Source: Octadecabacter arcticus 238 (lineage in GTDB: Bacteria > Pseudomonadota > Alphaproteobacteria > Rhodobacterales > Rhodobacteraceae). From it: a DNA stretch of 64,000 bases. The notes below the pieces were generated by a model, which saw nothing but the letters and a program-made list of their open reading frames with translations, made no database searches and was not told the DNA's origin. Shown here piece after piece: positions 1-8,592 of this stretch (positions within the stretch are counted from its first letter, which is position 1; each line of letters starts with the position of its first letter). A program made the translations under genes and the position numbers. The DNA is taken from the NCBI RefSeq assembly GCF_000155735.2, contig NC_020908.1, positions 3,725,001-3,789,000 on the forward strand, read 5' to 3'.

Positions 1-909
1 TACAGCGTCAAAGACATCAAACCCGTGGTGCGCAGCGATGGTGAGCGGGCCGACCCGCACCCGATTTATGGCGCGTTCATGCAAGGTCGCGTCGGCCAAA
101 CGTTCAGCCGCGACGACGTGCGCAACACCGTCGTGCCCGCCTACATGGGGCTGATCAAACAATGCGACAACCAGATCGGGCGTCTGCTGGCGTATCTGGA
201 AGGCGCGGGCACTTTGGACGACACGATGATCATCCTCACGTCGGATCATGGTGATTATTTGGGCGATCATTGGATGGGTGAAAAGGATCTGTTTCATGCG
301 CCCTCCGTGAAGGTCCCGTTGATTATCTACGACCCTCGCGGCAGCGCCAACAGCACCCGCGCAACCACTTGCGATGCCTTGGTTGAGGCGATCGACGTCA
401 CCGCAAGCATCATCGACGCATCCGGTGGAGAGGTTCCCGAACACATCGTTGAGGGGCGATCATTGCTGCCCTATCTTGCGGGGCGCGTGCCAGACACTGC
501 GCGCACCTTTGCGATCAGTGAATATGATTATTCCAAACATCCGGTCTGTAGCGCCTTGCGCACCGCGCCACGCGATGCGCGTCTGTTCATGGTCGCAACC
601 CACAACTGGAAACTGATCCACGCGGAAGGCGGTTTTCCCCCGATGTTGTTCGACCTCACCAATGATCCTGATGAGCTTTGCGATCTTGGGCTTGATCCGG
701 CCTACGCAGTCCAACGCGGCGCGCTTTACAAACATCTACACGCGTGGGGCCTACGCATGTCCCAGCGCATCACGATTTCGGATGCTGATATCGTGCATCA
801 ACGCGAACGTGGTGGCGACACAGGCGTCATTCTGGGCGTGTATTACCAAGATGAGGTCGATGCGCATGAAGCCGCAGCATATGTGGGAAAGGTCCCGCCG
901 CGCCGTTAA
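1..909 (+). CDS. Sulfatase-family hydrolase, 5' end outside window
   Basis: The frame is open from the first base, so only the C-terminal 302 residues are visible. The segment around residues 70-110 reads TSDHGDYLGDH followed by KDLFHAPSVKVPLIIYDP, the metal-binding and late-core signature of the sulfatase / phosphonate monoester hydrolase branch of the alkaline phosphatase superfamily. The formylglycine (CxPxR) site would lie upstream and cannot be checked, so substrate (sulfate ester, choline sulfate or phosphonate ester) stays open. A GTG at 25 is only an internal codon. The stop TAA (907-909) interlocks with the stop of the convergent kynureninase gene. The family assignment is firm, the substrate is not. 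Confidence 0.85.
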   Translation, partial: YSVKDIKPVVRSDGERADPHPIYGAFMQGRVGQTFSRDDVRNTVVPAYMGLIKQCDNQIGRLLAYLEGAGTLDDTMIILTSDHGDYLGDHWMGEKDLFHAPSVKVPLIIYDPRGSANSTRATTCDALVEAIDVTASIIDASGGEVPEHIVEGRSLLPYLAGRVPDTARTFAISEYDYSKHPVCSALRTAPRDARLFMVATHNWKLIHAEGGFPPMLFDLTNDPDELCDLGLDPAYAVQRGALYKHLHAWGLRMSQRITISDADIVHQRERGGDTGVILGVYYQDEVDAHEAAAYVGKVPPRR

Positions 910-2102
910 GTGACGCGACCCTTGGCTTTGTATGCCGGATCATCCCAAAGCCGATTGTCCAGCACATCGGCCAGAATATCCACCGCACCAATGACATCGG
1001 CCTCGTCGATATACAGCGGCGTAAACCCGAACCGGATCAGGTTTGGCGCGCGGAAATCACCAATGACGTTGCGGGCAATCAGCGCCTGCATCACGGCATA
1101 GCCGTTGTCGGACGCGAACGACACTTGGCTGCCGCGATCCGCCCCATTGCGCGGCGAAAACAACGTCAGCGACGGACAGCGCTTTTCGACCTGCTTGATG
1201 AACAAATCCGTCAGCCGGATCGACGCTGCGCGCACGTCGGCCATATCCACACCGTTCCAGACGGCCAGCGCGGATTCCAGCGCGGTTAATTGCAAGACAG
1301 GTGGCGTTCCAACGCGCATCCGTTCAATCCCCATAGCGGGGCGATAGGTCTGTTCAAACGCAAACGGCGCATCGTGGCCAAGCCATCCGGACAGCGCCGG
1401 TTTGATGGATTCGATCACGTCAGGGCGCACGTAAATAAACGCAGGCGCACCCGGCCCGCCGTTAAGATATTTGTACGTGCAACCGACAGCGAATTCACAA
1501 TTACAGGCTGCGAGATCAACGGGAACAGCCCCTGCCGAATGTGCCAAGTCCCATATCATCACCGCGCCTGCGTCGTGCGCTTTTGCGGTGATTGCGGCCA
1601 TATCGTGCATCCGGCCCGACCGATAATCCACCTGCGTGATCATCACTGCAGCGACGTCATCTGTTATGGCGTCCATCACGTCAAGCGGGTCCACGATACG
1701 CAGTTCATGACCTTGATCCAGCTGTGCAATCAGCCCCTGTGCCATGTATAAATCAGACGGGAAATTACCGCTGTCAGACAGGATCACGCTGCGATCAGGG
1801 CGCATCTGCACGGCCGCCGACAGCGCCTGATAGACCTTCACCGACAAGGTATCGCCCATGGTCACTGAACTGTCGGGCGCGCCAATCAGCTTTCCAACCA
1901 TATTGCCAATCCGCATCGGCTGGCCCATCCAATCATCGACATTCCAACCTTTGATCAGATGCGCCCCCCATTGATCCGTGACCATAGACGAAAGCGCGGC
2001 GTTCACCGATTTAGGCAACGGTCCCAATGAGTTACCATCGAGGTAGATCATGCCGTCTGGCAATTCGAACAGGTCTTTGCGGGGCAATGTCACGTTGGTC
2101 AT
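906..2102 (-). CDS. kynU: Kynureninase
   Basis: A PLP enzyme of 398 residues, the usual length, that cleaves kynurenine or 3-hydroxykynurenine to (3-hydroxy)anthranilate and alanine in tryptophan breakdown. Visible signatures are YLDGNSLGPLP near residue 20, WDLAHSAGAVP near 184, and CTYKYLNGGPG around 208, where Lys211 should form the Schiff base with PLP. The gene starts 38 bp after the end of the FAD-dependent dehydrogenase gene on the same strand and may be cotranscribed with it. A kynurenine-formamidase-like hydrolase, the preceding step, is encoded about 20 kb away (22156-22944), so the pathway seems scattered. The stop overlaps the convergent sulfatase stop in the tetranucleotide TTAA. 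Confidence 0.93.
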   Translation of the reverse strand: MTNVTLPRKDLFELPDGMIYLDGNSLGPLPKSVNAALSSMVTDQWGAHLIKGWNVDDWMGQPMRIGNMVGKLIGAPDSSVTMGDTLSVKVYQALSAAVQMRPDRSVILSDSGNFPSDLYMAQGLIAQLDQGHELRIVDPLDVMDAITDDVAAVMITQVDYRSGRMHDMAAITAKAHDAGAVMIWDLAHSAGAVPVDLAACNCEFAVGCTYKYLNGGPGAPAFIYVRPDVIESIKPALSGWLGHDAPFAFEQTYRPAMGIERMRVGTPPVLQLTALESALAVWNGVDMADVRAASIRLTDLFIKQVEKRCPSLTLFSPRNGADRGSQVSFASDNGYAVMQALIARNVIGDFRAPNLIRFGFTPLYIDEADVIGAVDILADVLDNRLWDDPAYKAKGRVT

Positions 2103-2140
2103 CTGTTGGGCGTCCTTTGATGTGTTGGGACGTCTCTACC

Positions 2141-4570
2141 TCACCCTCGCATCAGCGAATAGTCAGGATTGTACGGGCTGGGTGCAATGACTTGCGCCGC
2201 AACGCTGGTGCCACAAAGGTCGAGTTCAACGACCATTCCAATGTTCGCAAATTCCGGAACGACGAAAGCATAGGCAAGGTTCATCCCCGTGCGATGCCCC
2301 CATTCGCCCGACGTCACAGTGCCCACGACTTCCCGACCAAACATGACGGATGCGCCACCATGTGCGGCCGCGCTGTCATGGTCTACGTGCAACGTAACAA
2401 GACGCTTTGCTGGCGTTTTGCGTTCTAGCAAGGCATCACGGCCGACGAAATCGCCCTTATCCATCTTCACGAACCGATCCAAGCCCGTCTCAAACGGGTC
2501 GAATTCAGTTAAGATATCTGCCTTCCAATGCAAGAACCCTTTTTCCAGCCGCATGGAATCCACCGCCAAAGCACCAAAGATTTTCATGCCATGCGCCTCG
2601 CCTGCTTCGCGCAAAGCCGTGTAGGCCGCATAAAGCGATGCGTTGGGCACGTGGATTTCATAGGCCAATTCACCCGAAAAGCTGACGCCCAGCACAGTGG
2701 CTGGCGCGAACCCAATGAAACATTCGCGCGCTGACAGCCACGGGAATGCCTCTTTGGACCAATCATCACGGCTGACCGCGGATATGACATCGCGTGCCTT
2801 TGGCCCTGCAATCACCAGAATGGTCTGATCATTGGTCAACGACTTGATCTGCACTTCCTCATTCGCGCCGATGTGCATCTGCAACCAATCCATGTCGTGG
2901 AATTCCGCCGCCGCCGCCGACCCGTACCAGACCCGTGCGGGCCCACGGTCCGTTGCGGGCAGGTTGGCAACCGTGGCTTCGGCTTTCAACATGCCGTGGT
3001 CGTTCAGCAGGTATCCAAGACCAACGCGGCCGTCTTTCTTGGTCACGCGACCACAGATCATCCGGTCAAGGAAGCTGTGACGATCCTCGCCAGTGATCTC
3101 GAAACGGTTGAACCCGTTGACCTCGCAGATGCCGACACCGTTTTGCACGGCGGCGACCTCATGCGCCACAAGCGGGTAACTTTCGTCAAATTTGAAGCCG
3201 TAGGTAACGTGGAAGTCTGAATCAGGCTTCATATATTCAACCCGTTCCCAACCGTTCACGACCGCAAATTCCGCGCCCTCGGCCTTAAAAATAGGTGTCA
3301 AAGGCGTGGTTTTGGCCCCACGACCTGCGGGGCGGTGTTCGTTGGGGAAATGAAAGCGGAATTCGTTCTGGTAATCTTCAATCGATTTCAGCGCCGTCAG
3401 TTCGACGTTGGTGTGGCCGGTAAAACGACGCGGATCGATGCACCATGTGTCATAGCACGCCTCGCCATGAACAATCTGTTGCGCCAGCATCCAGCCGTGG
3501 CCACCGCCCTCCCCTAGGCCGGCCCGCAACCCGATGATACAAAACGCATTGCGCTTACCGGGGATCGGGCCAACCAAGGGTGCGCCGTCAATTGTGTAGG
3601 TGATCGGGCCATTGACGATGTTTTTGATGCCGACATCCATCAGGCACGGCATGCGTTCGAACGCGCCTTCCAGCACATCCATGACGCGGTCCAGATCATC
3701 GGGGCACAGCGCATTGACGAAATGCGGGTCGATTCCGTCAATGCCCCATGTTTTGCAGTCTTGTTCATAAAATCCCACGAGCAGACCGTTCTTTTCCTGA
3801 CGGCAATAGTAGTCTGAAATCGGGCAGCGCAGCAGTGGCATGCGTTTGTCTGACTCGACAATCGCGGGGATGTCTTCGGTCACCATATACTGGTGTTCCA
3901 TCGATGCAACGGGGTGGTGAACGCCCATCATCGCGCCGACCTCGTTGACGCGGTAGCCACAGGCGTTTATCACGACCTCACAGGCGATATCGCCCTTGTC
4001 TGTGTGCACGATCCAGCTGTCATCCTTAAGCTGCGTTAACCCGGTTACAGGCGTGTTCCGGTAGACCTCTGCGCCTGCCTTGCGCGCGCGACGCGCCAGC
4101 GCCTGACACAAAGATGCGGGATCAATGTCGCCGTCATTGGCATCCCATAAGCCGCCCAACAAGTTGTCCGTAGAAATCAGCGGGTGGCGCCGCGCGCATT
4201 CCTCAGCATCCAGAATCTCGAACTCGACGTCCATACCCCGTGCCATCGACCCAAAGTGACGGTAGCCATCCATCTGCGCTTCGGTGTTGGCCAGCCGGAT
4301 GCCGCCGTCGCCGTGATTGTAGCTGACAGGATAATCCGGATCATCGCGCAATTCTTTGTACAGATTGATCGAATGGGTCTTCAGCCCCACCATCGTCTGG
4401 TTCATGCCGAAATTCGTGACTTGGGCGGCGGAATGCCATGTGGTTCCGCTGGTCAGCTCATTGCGTTCGACCAGAACCACATCCGTCCAGCCTTCTTGGG
4501 TTAGGTGATACAGGGTTGAACAGCCGGCGATGCCGCCGCCAATAACAACAGCTTTAGTCTGGGTTTTCAT
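2141..4570 (-). CDS. FAD-dependent dehydrogenase with GcvT domain (dimethylglycine/sarcosine dehydrogenase-like)
   Basis: An 809-residue protein with the dimethylglycine/sarcosine dehydrogenase layout: N-terminal DAO-type FAD domain (VVIGGGIAG, residues 8-16) and, from about residue 430, an aminomethyltransferase (GcvT-like) folate domain. TWHSAA at 44-49 contains His46 at the place where this family binds FAD covalently. The family oxidatively demethylates N-methylated glycines and passes one-carbon units to tetrahydrofolate. I chose ATG at 4570, preceded by AAGGAC, over an in-frame start 19 codons upstream with no ribosome site. kynU follows after 38 bp. The exact substrate (dimethylglycine, sarcosine, or another secondary/tertiary amine) cannot be read from sequence alone. 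Confidence 0.88.
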   Translation of the reverse strand: MKTQTKAVVIGGGIAGCSTLYHLTQEGWTDVVLVERNELTSGTTWHSAAQVTNFGMNQTMVGLKTHSINLYKELRDDPDYPVSYNHGDGGIRLANTEAQMDGYRHFGSMARGMDVEFEILDAEECARRHPLISTDNLLGGLWDANDGDIDPASLCQALARRARKAGAEVYRNTPVTGLTQLKDDSWIVHTDKGDIACEVVINACGYRVNEVGAMMGVHHPVASMEHQYMVTEDIPAIVESDKRMPLLRCPISDYYCRQEKNGLLVGFYEQDCKTWGIDGIDPHFVNALCPDDLDRVMDVLEGAFERMPCLMDVGIKNIVNGPITYTIDGAPLVGPIPGKRNAFCIIGLRAGLGEGGGHGWMLAQQIVHGEACYDTWCIDPRRFTGHTNVELTALKSIEDYQNEFRFHFPNEHRPAGRGAKTTPLTPIFKAEGAEFAVVNGWERVEYMKPDSDFHVTYGFKFDESYPLVAHEVAAVQNGVGICEVNGFNRFEITGEDRHSFLDRMICGRVTKKDGRVGLGYLLNDHGMLKAEATVANLPATDRGPARVWYGSAAAAEFHDMDWLQMHIGANEEVQIKSLTNDQTILVIAGPKARDVISAVSRDDWSKEAFPWLSARECFIGFAPATVLGVSFSGELAYEIHVPNASLYAAYTALREAGEAHGMKIFGALAVDSMRLEKGFLHWKADILTEFDPFETGLDRFVKMDKGDFVGRDALLERKTPAKRLVTLHVDHDSAAAHGGASVMFGREVVGTVTSGEWGHRTGMNLAYAFVVPEFANIGMVVELDLCGTSVAAQVIAPSPYNPDYSLMRG

Positions 4571-4661
4571 GGTGTGTCCTTCGCAAACTGCACAGCAAAT
4601 CTGAGCAGATTTCGAGGAGACGCGCAATCATGCAAGATTGCGAAAAATCTATGATTTCGAT

Positions 4662-5678
4662 TTAGTGAAGTATCTGGAATCCGTCGCGCAGAAAGGGCAA
4701 TCGCGCCGCCGCTGTCTGCAGAATACGTCCCTCAAGGCAGATGCGGATATCCTCAGCCATCTGGCGCGGCAAATCCCCTAGCGCACCCCTGCGCGCATGC
4801 AGCGCAAGACGGCGTGAAAAGGCCGCAACAGGCAACGGATGCGCCACCACCAAATCCCCCGCACGCGGTGTGCCAAAATAGGCCAGCGCAGTGGTGATCG
4901 CCCAACCACCCAGTTCCGCCGTCATCGCAAACAGCGCCTGATTGGTCGAAAACTCGACCCCCCGCGCGGGCTGTAGGCCGCTCCGGCGCAATTGCGCTTC
5001 GATTTGGCGACCGATCTGCAAATCCGTCGCATAGCGCACGAACGGCCGGGTTTTCAGGCGTTCCAAATTCGGCGCATCACCCATCTGCGGCGCTGTCACC
5101 AGAATAAACGGGTCGCGCAAAACCGGATGCTGTTCAACCCAATCGGCCTGCGCAACCGTATCCACCGCGAGCATCAAATCCACCGAACGCGTGCTAAGCG
5201 CTTCATGGTTTTCATGGCTCGCCCCACTGCTCAGCGCAAAGGCGATATTTGGAAACTTGCCCGTCAGTTTCAACAGCCACGGCGCGATCACCGTCGCATC
5301 CAATTCTTCAATCGACGCGATCCGCACGGACATTGGCGGCATTTGATCCGCCGTCATAAGCCGCGCCTTGGCCGCGCTGACATTATCCAATAACTGTTTT
5401 GCCGGATCAAGAAAAAGCGCGCCTGCGCGGGTCAACCGAAATTGCCGCGCAGACCGTTCGATCAACTTCGACCCAAGTGCCGCCTCAAGTGCCGCCTCAA
5501 GCGCCGCCTCAAGCGCCGCCAATTGCTGCGAAACTGACGACGGGCTGATCCCTAACCGATGCGCCGCCTTGGTCACCGATTGCGCCTCAACCGCCGCGAC
5601 AAAGGTCTGCGCGGCGCGAAACGTAAAGGGGGGTGATTGATTTTCCATATCAGAATCAAGGTTTCTGTTTTCGTTCAT
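4662..5678 (-). CDS. LysR-type transcriptional regulator with expanded linker-helix repeat
   Basis: The protein has a LysR winged helix (FRAAQTFVAAVEAQSVTKAA, then GISPSSVSQQL) and a C-terminal effector-binding domain ending near residue 330. After SQQLAAL the repeat EAAL occurs three times before GSKLIER; in ordinary LysR proteins one copy joins the recognition helix to the wing, so about eight residues look inserted. The DNA is a 12-bp tandem repeat (5479-5520). The neighbouring dehydrogenase gene lies downstream on the same strand, and a uronate-dehydrogenase-like gene is divergent at 5861; either could be a target. Start choice is uncertain: ATG 5678 is given, with GTG 5687 and ATG 5648 as alternatives. 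The insertion may disturb DNA binding or may be tolerated. Confidence 0.85.
   Translation of the reverse strand: MNENRNLDSDMENQSPPFTFRAAQTFVAAVEAQSVTKAAHRLGISPSSVSQQLAALEAALEAALEAALGSKLIERSARQFRLTRAGALFLDPAKQLLDNVSAAKARLMTADQMPPMSVRIASIEELDATVIAPWLLKLTGKFPNIAFALSSGASHENHEALSTRSVDLMLAVDTVAQADWVEQHPVLRDPFILVTAPQMGDAPNLERLKTRPFVRYATDLQIGRQIEAQLRRSGLQPARGVEFSTNQALFAMTAELGGWAITTALAYFGTPRAGDLVVAHPLPVAAFSRRLALHARRGALGDLPRQMAEDIRICLEGRILQTAAARLPFLRDGFQILH
5479..5520. repeat. 12-bp tandem repeat inside LysR gene
   Basis: Three and a half copies of a 12-bp unit (gccgcctcaagt, then gccgcctcaagc twice, then gccgcc) lie head to tail. On the minus strand each full copy adds four residues (EAAL), so changes in copy number keep the reading frame. 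Copies are almost identical, which fits recent slippage. Confidence 0.95.
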
Positions 5679-5860
5679 CTTGTCCACGGCGTTTGCGTGA
5701 AAGCCCGCACAACGGGTATTTTAAACACGCATAAATCCGCCTATTTGACCGCTGCACAAGACGCGGAAATCCGCGCGGCGTTCACGGTTCTAGTCCGACC
5801 AACCCTTGACGTTCCCCCCCTAACGGACGAGCGTGCAGGTCGGAAATTAAAGGACGCCCC

Positions 5861-6790
5861 ATGGCCAAACTGCACAAAAAAATCGTCCTCACAGGGGCCT
5901 GCGGGACCTTGGGAATGGAAATCCGCGCCACACTTGCCGCACTCACGGATCAATTGGTGTCGGTCGACATTGCGGAGGCCCCCAAAGTACTGCTGGAAAA
6001 TGAGGTGTTCGTGCAGGCCGATTGCGCGAAGTTCGATGAAGTCCTGCCGCTGATGGAGGGTGCCAATATGGCCGTTCATTTCGCATCCATCCCTGATGAG
6101 CGCCCGTTCGAAGACCTGCTCGGCCCGAATTTCATGTCGTCCTATAACGTCTGGGAAGCGGGCCATCGCCACGGCGTTCAGCGGGTCATCTACGCATCCT
6201 CTGTCCATGCGGTTGGCATGCACGAAAACGCCGCTGGAATTGACGTAGATGCAGACCACGCGCCGGACACGTTTTACGGACTGGCGAAATGTTTTGCCGA
6301 AGACCTCGGCAAATTGTACTGGGCCAAACGCGGGATGGAATCGGTCCATCTGCGCATTTTCTCGTGTACCAAGGTGCCACAAAATGCGCGGGCTTTGCGC
6401 ACATGGCTGAGCTACGATGACCTGCGCCAATTGGTCGATCGCGCTGTGACTGCAACCACAACAGGCTTTACCGTCATATTTGGTATTTCCAACAATGACC
6501 GCGCGCCGGTGAACAATGCCAAGGCGACATTCTTGGGGTTCCGGCCAAAAGACAACGCCGAAAACTGGGCCGACAGCCTGCTGGCGTCTGCGCCACCCGC
6601 CGACCCGTCGGATCGCGCACAAATGTATCTTGGCGGGCCATTCGCAACCGTGCCGTTGGGCGAAAGCGGTGTGGCGGGTATCAAAGCAATGGCAAGGGCC
6701 GCACAGACGGCATCAGATGCTAGCACTGGCACCAGAACCGATGCCAAAAAGCTGCCGTCGTTTCTGACCAAAAAGGGCATGAACCCCTAG
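5861..6790 (+). CDS. NAD-dependent epimerase/dehydratase family protein, uronate-dehydrogenase-like
   Basis: An extended short-chain dehydrogenase of 309 residues. TGACGTLG (11-18) is the Rossmann glycine motif, ASSVH (112-116) supplies the catalytic Ser, and Y139-x3-K143 (YGLAK) is the catalytic pair. From memory, the stretch with LRIFSCT, then TWLSYDDL and later GFRPKDNAE resembles bacterial uronate dehydrogenase (Udh), which oxidises galacturonate or glucuronate to the aldarolactone. Conserved spacing supports that subfamily, but no other uronate gene is nearby, so the substrate is inferred. It stands alone between the divergent LysR gene and the convergent rpe gene, with about 180 bp of upstream sequence. 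Confidence 0.75.
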   Translation: MAKLHKKIVLTGACGTLGMEIRATLAALTDQLVSVDIAEAPKVLLENEVFVQADCAKFDEVLPLMEGANMAVHFASIPDERPFEDLLGPNFMSSYNVWEAGHRHGVQRVIYASSVHAVGMHENAAGIDVDADHAPDTFYGLAKCFAEDLGKLYWAKRGMESVHLRIFSCTKVPQNARALRTWLSYDDLRQLVDRAVTATTTGFTVIFGISNNDRAPVNNAKATFLGFRPKDNAENWADSLLASAPPADPSDRAQMYLGGPFATVPLGESGVAGIKAMARAAQTASDASTGTRTDAKKLPSFLTKKGMNP

Positions 6791-6835
6791 ATAACTGCAG
6801 ATAACAGTGCCGCGTAGTGATCGCTTGGAAAGCGC

Positions 6836-7525
6836 CTAAAGCGCGGCCTGCGCTGCATCGCGGATCGCGCGGATGTTGTCGCCATAAATGTTCGGCTGCG
6901 CGACGGACCCACCGCGAAAGACCGCAGATCCAGCGACCAAAACATTGGCACCAGCCTTTGCGACCAAGGGGGCTGTAGTTGGATCAATGCCACCATCGAC
7001 CTGAATATGAATCGGCCGATCCGCAATCATCGCGCGGCAACGGGCCACTTTGTCGATCATCGCGTGGGTGAATTTCTGCCCGCCAAACCCGGGATTGATC
7101 GTCATGATCAAGATCATATCGATGTCATCCAGAATATCGGCCACATGATCCAGCGGTGTCGTCATATTGAGCGCGACGCCTGCCATCTTGCCCTCGGCGC
7201 GCACTGATTGCAGCGAGCGATGCAAATGCGGCCCTGCTTCGGCATGAACCGTAATCATATCACTGCCAGCCTTGGCGAACGCACCTATGTAGGGATCAGC
7301 GGGTGAAATCATCAAATGCACGTCCATGAACGTCTTTACGTGGGGGCGAATGGCCGCCACGACGTTTGGCCCGATTGTCAGGTTCGGCACGAAATGTCCG
7401 TCCATCGGATCAACGTGGATCCAATCGGCACCTCGCGCTTCAATCGCTTGAATTTCAGCGCCAAGGTTGGCGAAGTCTGCCGATAGGATGGACGGCGCAA
7501 TTTTAATGGAACGGTCGAATGGCAT
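6836..7525 (-). CDS. rpe: Ribulose-phosphate 3-epimerase
   Basis: A TIM-barrel enzyme of 229 residues that interconverts ribulose 5-phosphate and xylulose 5-phosphate in the pentose phosphate and Calvin pathways. It begins with [24 protein letters not shown] contains metal ligands His37 and Asp39, DVHLMI gives the second His, and QVDGGI near residue 175 supplies the second catalytic Asp. Length and order match the family throughout. The gene is alone on the minus strand, convergent with the uronate-dehydrogenase-like gene and divergent from the AraC regulator; RBS-like GAGGTG precedes the start. No operon partner is apparent. Confidence 0.95.
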   Translation of the reverse strand: MPFDRSIKIAPSILSADFANLGAEIQAIEARGADWIHVDPMDGHFVPNLTIGPNVVAAIRPHVKTFMDVHLMISPADPYIGAFAKAGSDMITVHAEAGPHLHRSLQSVRAEGKMAGVALNMTTPLDHVADILDDIDMILIMTINPGFGGQKFTHAMIDKVARCRAMIADRPIHIQVDGGIDPTTAPLVAKAGANVLVAGSAVFRGGSVAQPNIYGDNIRAIRDAAQAAL

Positions 7526-7617
7526 GTCTGCACCTCGTTAAGTCGCGCAGGGGATACCGCGCGGCGCTGGCATTGTCACGGGTCAGATTTGTAGCCAATC
7601 GTCCATATTATGCCAAA

Positions 7618-7638
7618 TGCAATCCATCGTGCAATCCA
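7618..7638. promoter_or_regulatory. Direct repeat upstream of AraC gene, possible operator
   Basis: The nonamer TGCAATCCA occurs at 7618-7626 and again at 7630-7638, 12 bp apart, 26 bp before the AraC-type start codon. Tandem direct repeats are the usual form of AraC-family binding sites, so autoregulation is plausible. The spacing is about one helix turn, shorter than many AraC sites, so this is only a candidate. Confidence 0.3.
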
Positions 7639-7663
7639 CCCCATAGCATGGTAATTTGATGCC

Positions 7664-8512
7664 ATGGATCACATCAGTCTTTCCGCCAGCGACGCATTCG
7701 GCTCGCTTGACGCCTTTGTGCTTAGTCGTGCCGAACTCGACACCCGCCGCCCACCGCTGCTGCACAGCCAAGATTTTTACGAACTTGTCTGGGTGCAAAA
7801 TGGCACCGTGCGCCTGCATCAGACGGGCAGCAAACGCGACCTGAGCGAGGGCGACTTGCTGTTTATCTCGCCAAATCAGCTGCATGGCCTGCAAGGCCGC
7901 GGGGACGCAGCGATGGTCGTTTCCCTCGCCATTCGCCCCGGCGTCATCACGTCGATTGGCAGTCGCCACAATGACCTGTCAGGCGTCGCATTCTGGGGCG
8001 ACAACACTGCGCCCCTGGTCGCGCACCGCGATATGCGCCAGCTTGTGACGCTCAATCAGGCGGCCCTGCAACTGGAACGTAGCCCGCGTCGAAAGCTTTA
8101 TCTTGAGGCGTTCTTGATGCCGCTTCTCGTGGCGCTGGATCGCCCGCCCGAAGGCGTGTCGCCGGACGCGCCCGACTGGTTGATCGCCGCCTGTTCGGCT
8201 GCCCGCAATGTCGATGTGTTTCGCAACGGTGCCGCTGGTTTCGTGGCCGCAACCGGTCGCGCGCACCCGCATGTGTCGCGCACCATGCGCCGGTTCCTCG
8301 GCGTAACGCCATCGGATTATATCAACATGCAACGGATGGATTATGCCGCCCGCCGCCTCACCGGAACGTCCGATCCACTGGCCGAAATTGCGACAGATTG
8401 CGGGCTTCCAAACCTGTCACACTTTCACAAACTGTTCCTTTTGGCGCATGGCAAAACACCCCAGCGCTATCGCCGCGCACACCAACAAGACCTGATACAA
8501 CCGCGACCCTAG
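7664..8512 (+). CDS. AraC-family transcriptional regulator
   Basis: A 282-residue protein with an N-terminal cupin-type sensor domain (DFYELVWVQNGTVRLHQ, then EGDLLFISPNQLHGL) and a C-terminal double helix-turn-helix (YAARRLTGTSDPLAEIATDC and GLPNLSHFHKLF, residues about 225-275). Such regulators sense small molecules, often sugars, and activate an adjacent catabolic operon. deoC begins 80 bp downstream on the same strand and is followed by an aldehyde dehydrogenase, so control of deoxyribose use is the natural guess. The divergent gene is rpe. A direct repeat upstream (7618-7638) may be its own binding site. Confidence 0.85.
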   Translation: MDHISLSASDAFGSLDAFVLSRAELDTRRPPLLHSQDFYELVWVQNGTVRLHQTGSKRDLSEGDLLFISPNQLHGLQGRGDAAMVVSLAIRPGVITSIGSRHNDLSGVAFWGDNTAPLVAHRDMRQLVTLNQAALQLERSPRRKLYLEAFLMPLLVALDRPPEGVSPDAPDWLIAACSAARNVDVFRNGAAGFVAATGRAHPHVSRTMRRFLGVTPSDYINMQRMDYAARRLTGTSDPLAEIATDCGLPNLSHFHKLFLLAHGKTPQRYRRAHQQDLIQPRP

Positions 8513-8592
8513 CGTGCGCCATACCACCGCGTCGCCGCTTGCCAATGCCGCCCTTACGTGGCAAAGTTTTTCTTCCCAATACGGTGCGAGCG

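Noticed and set aside
8398..8592. Extended N-terminus of DeoC
   Set aside because: The extension overlaps the end of the AraC gene and its residues do not resemble DeoC; ATG 8593 gives the normal protein.
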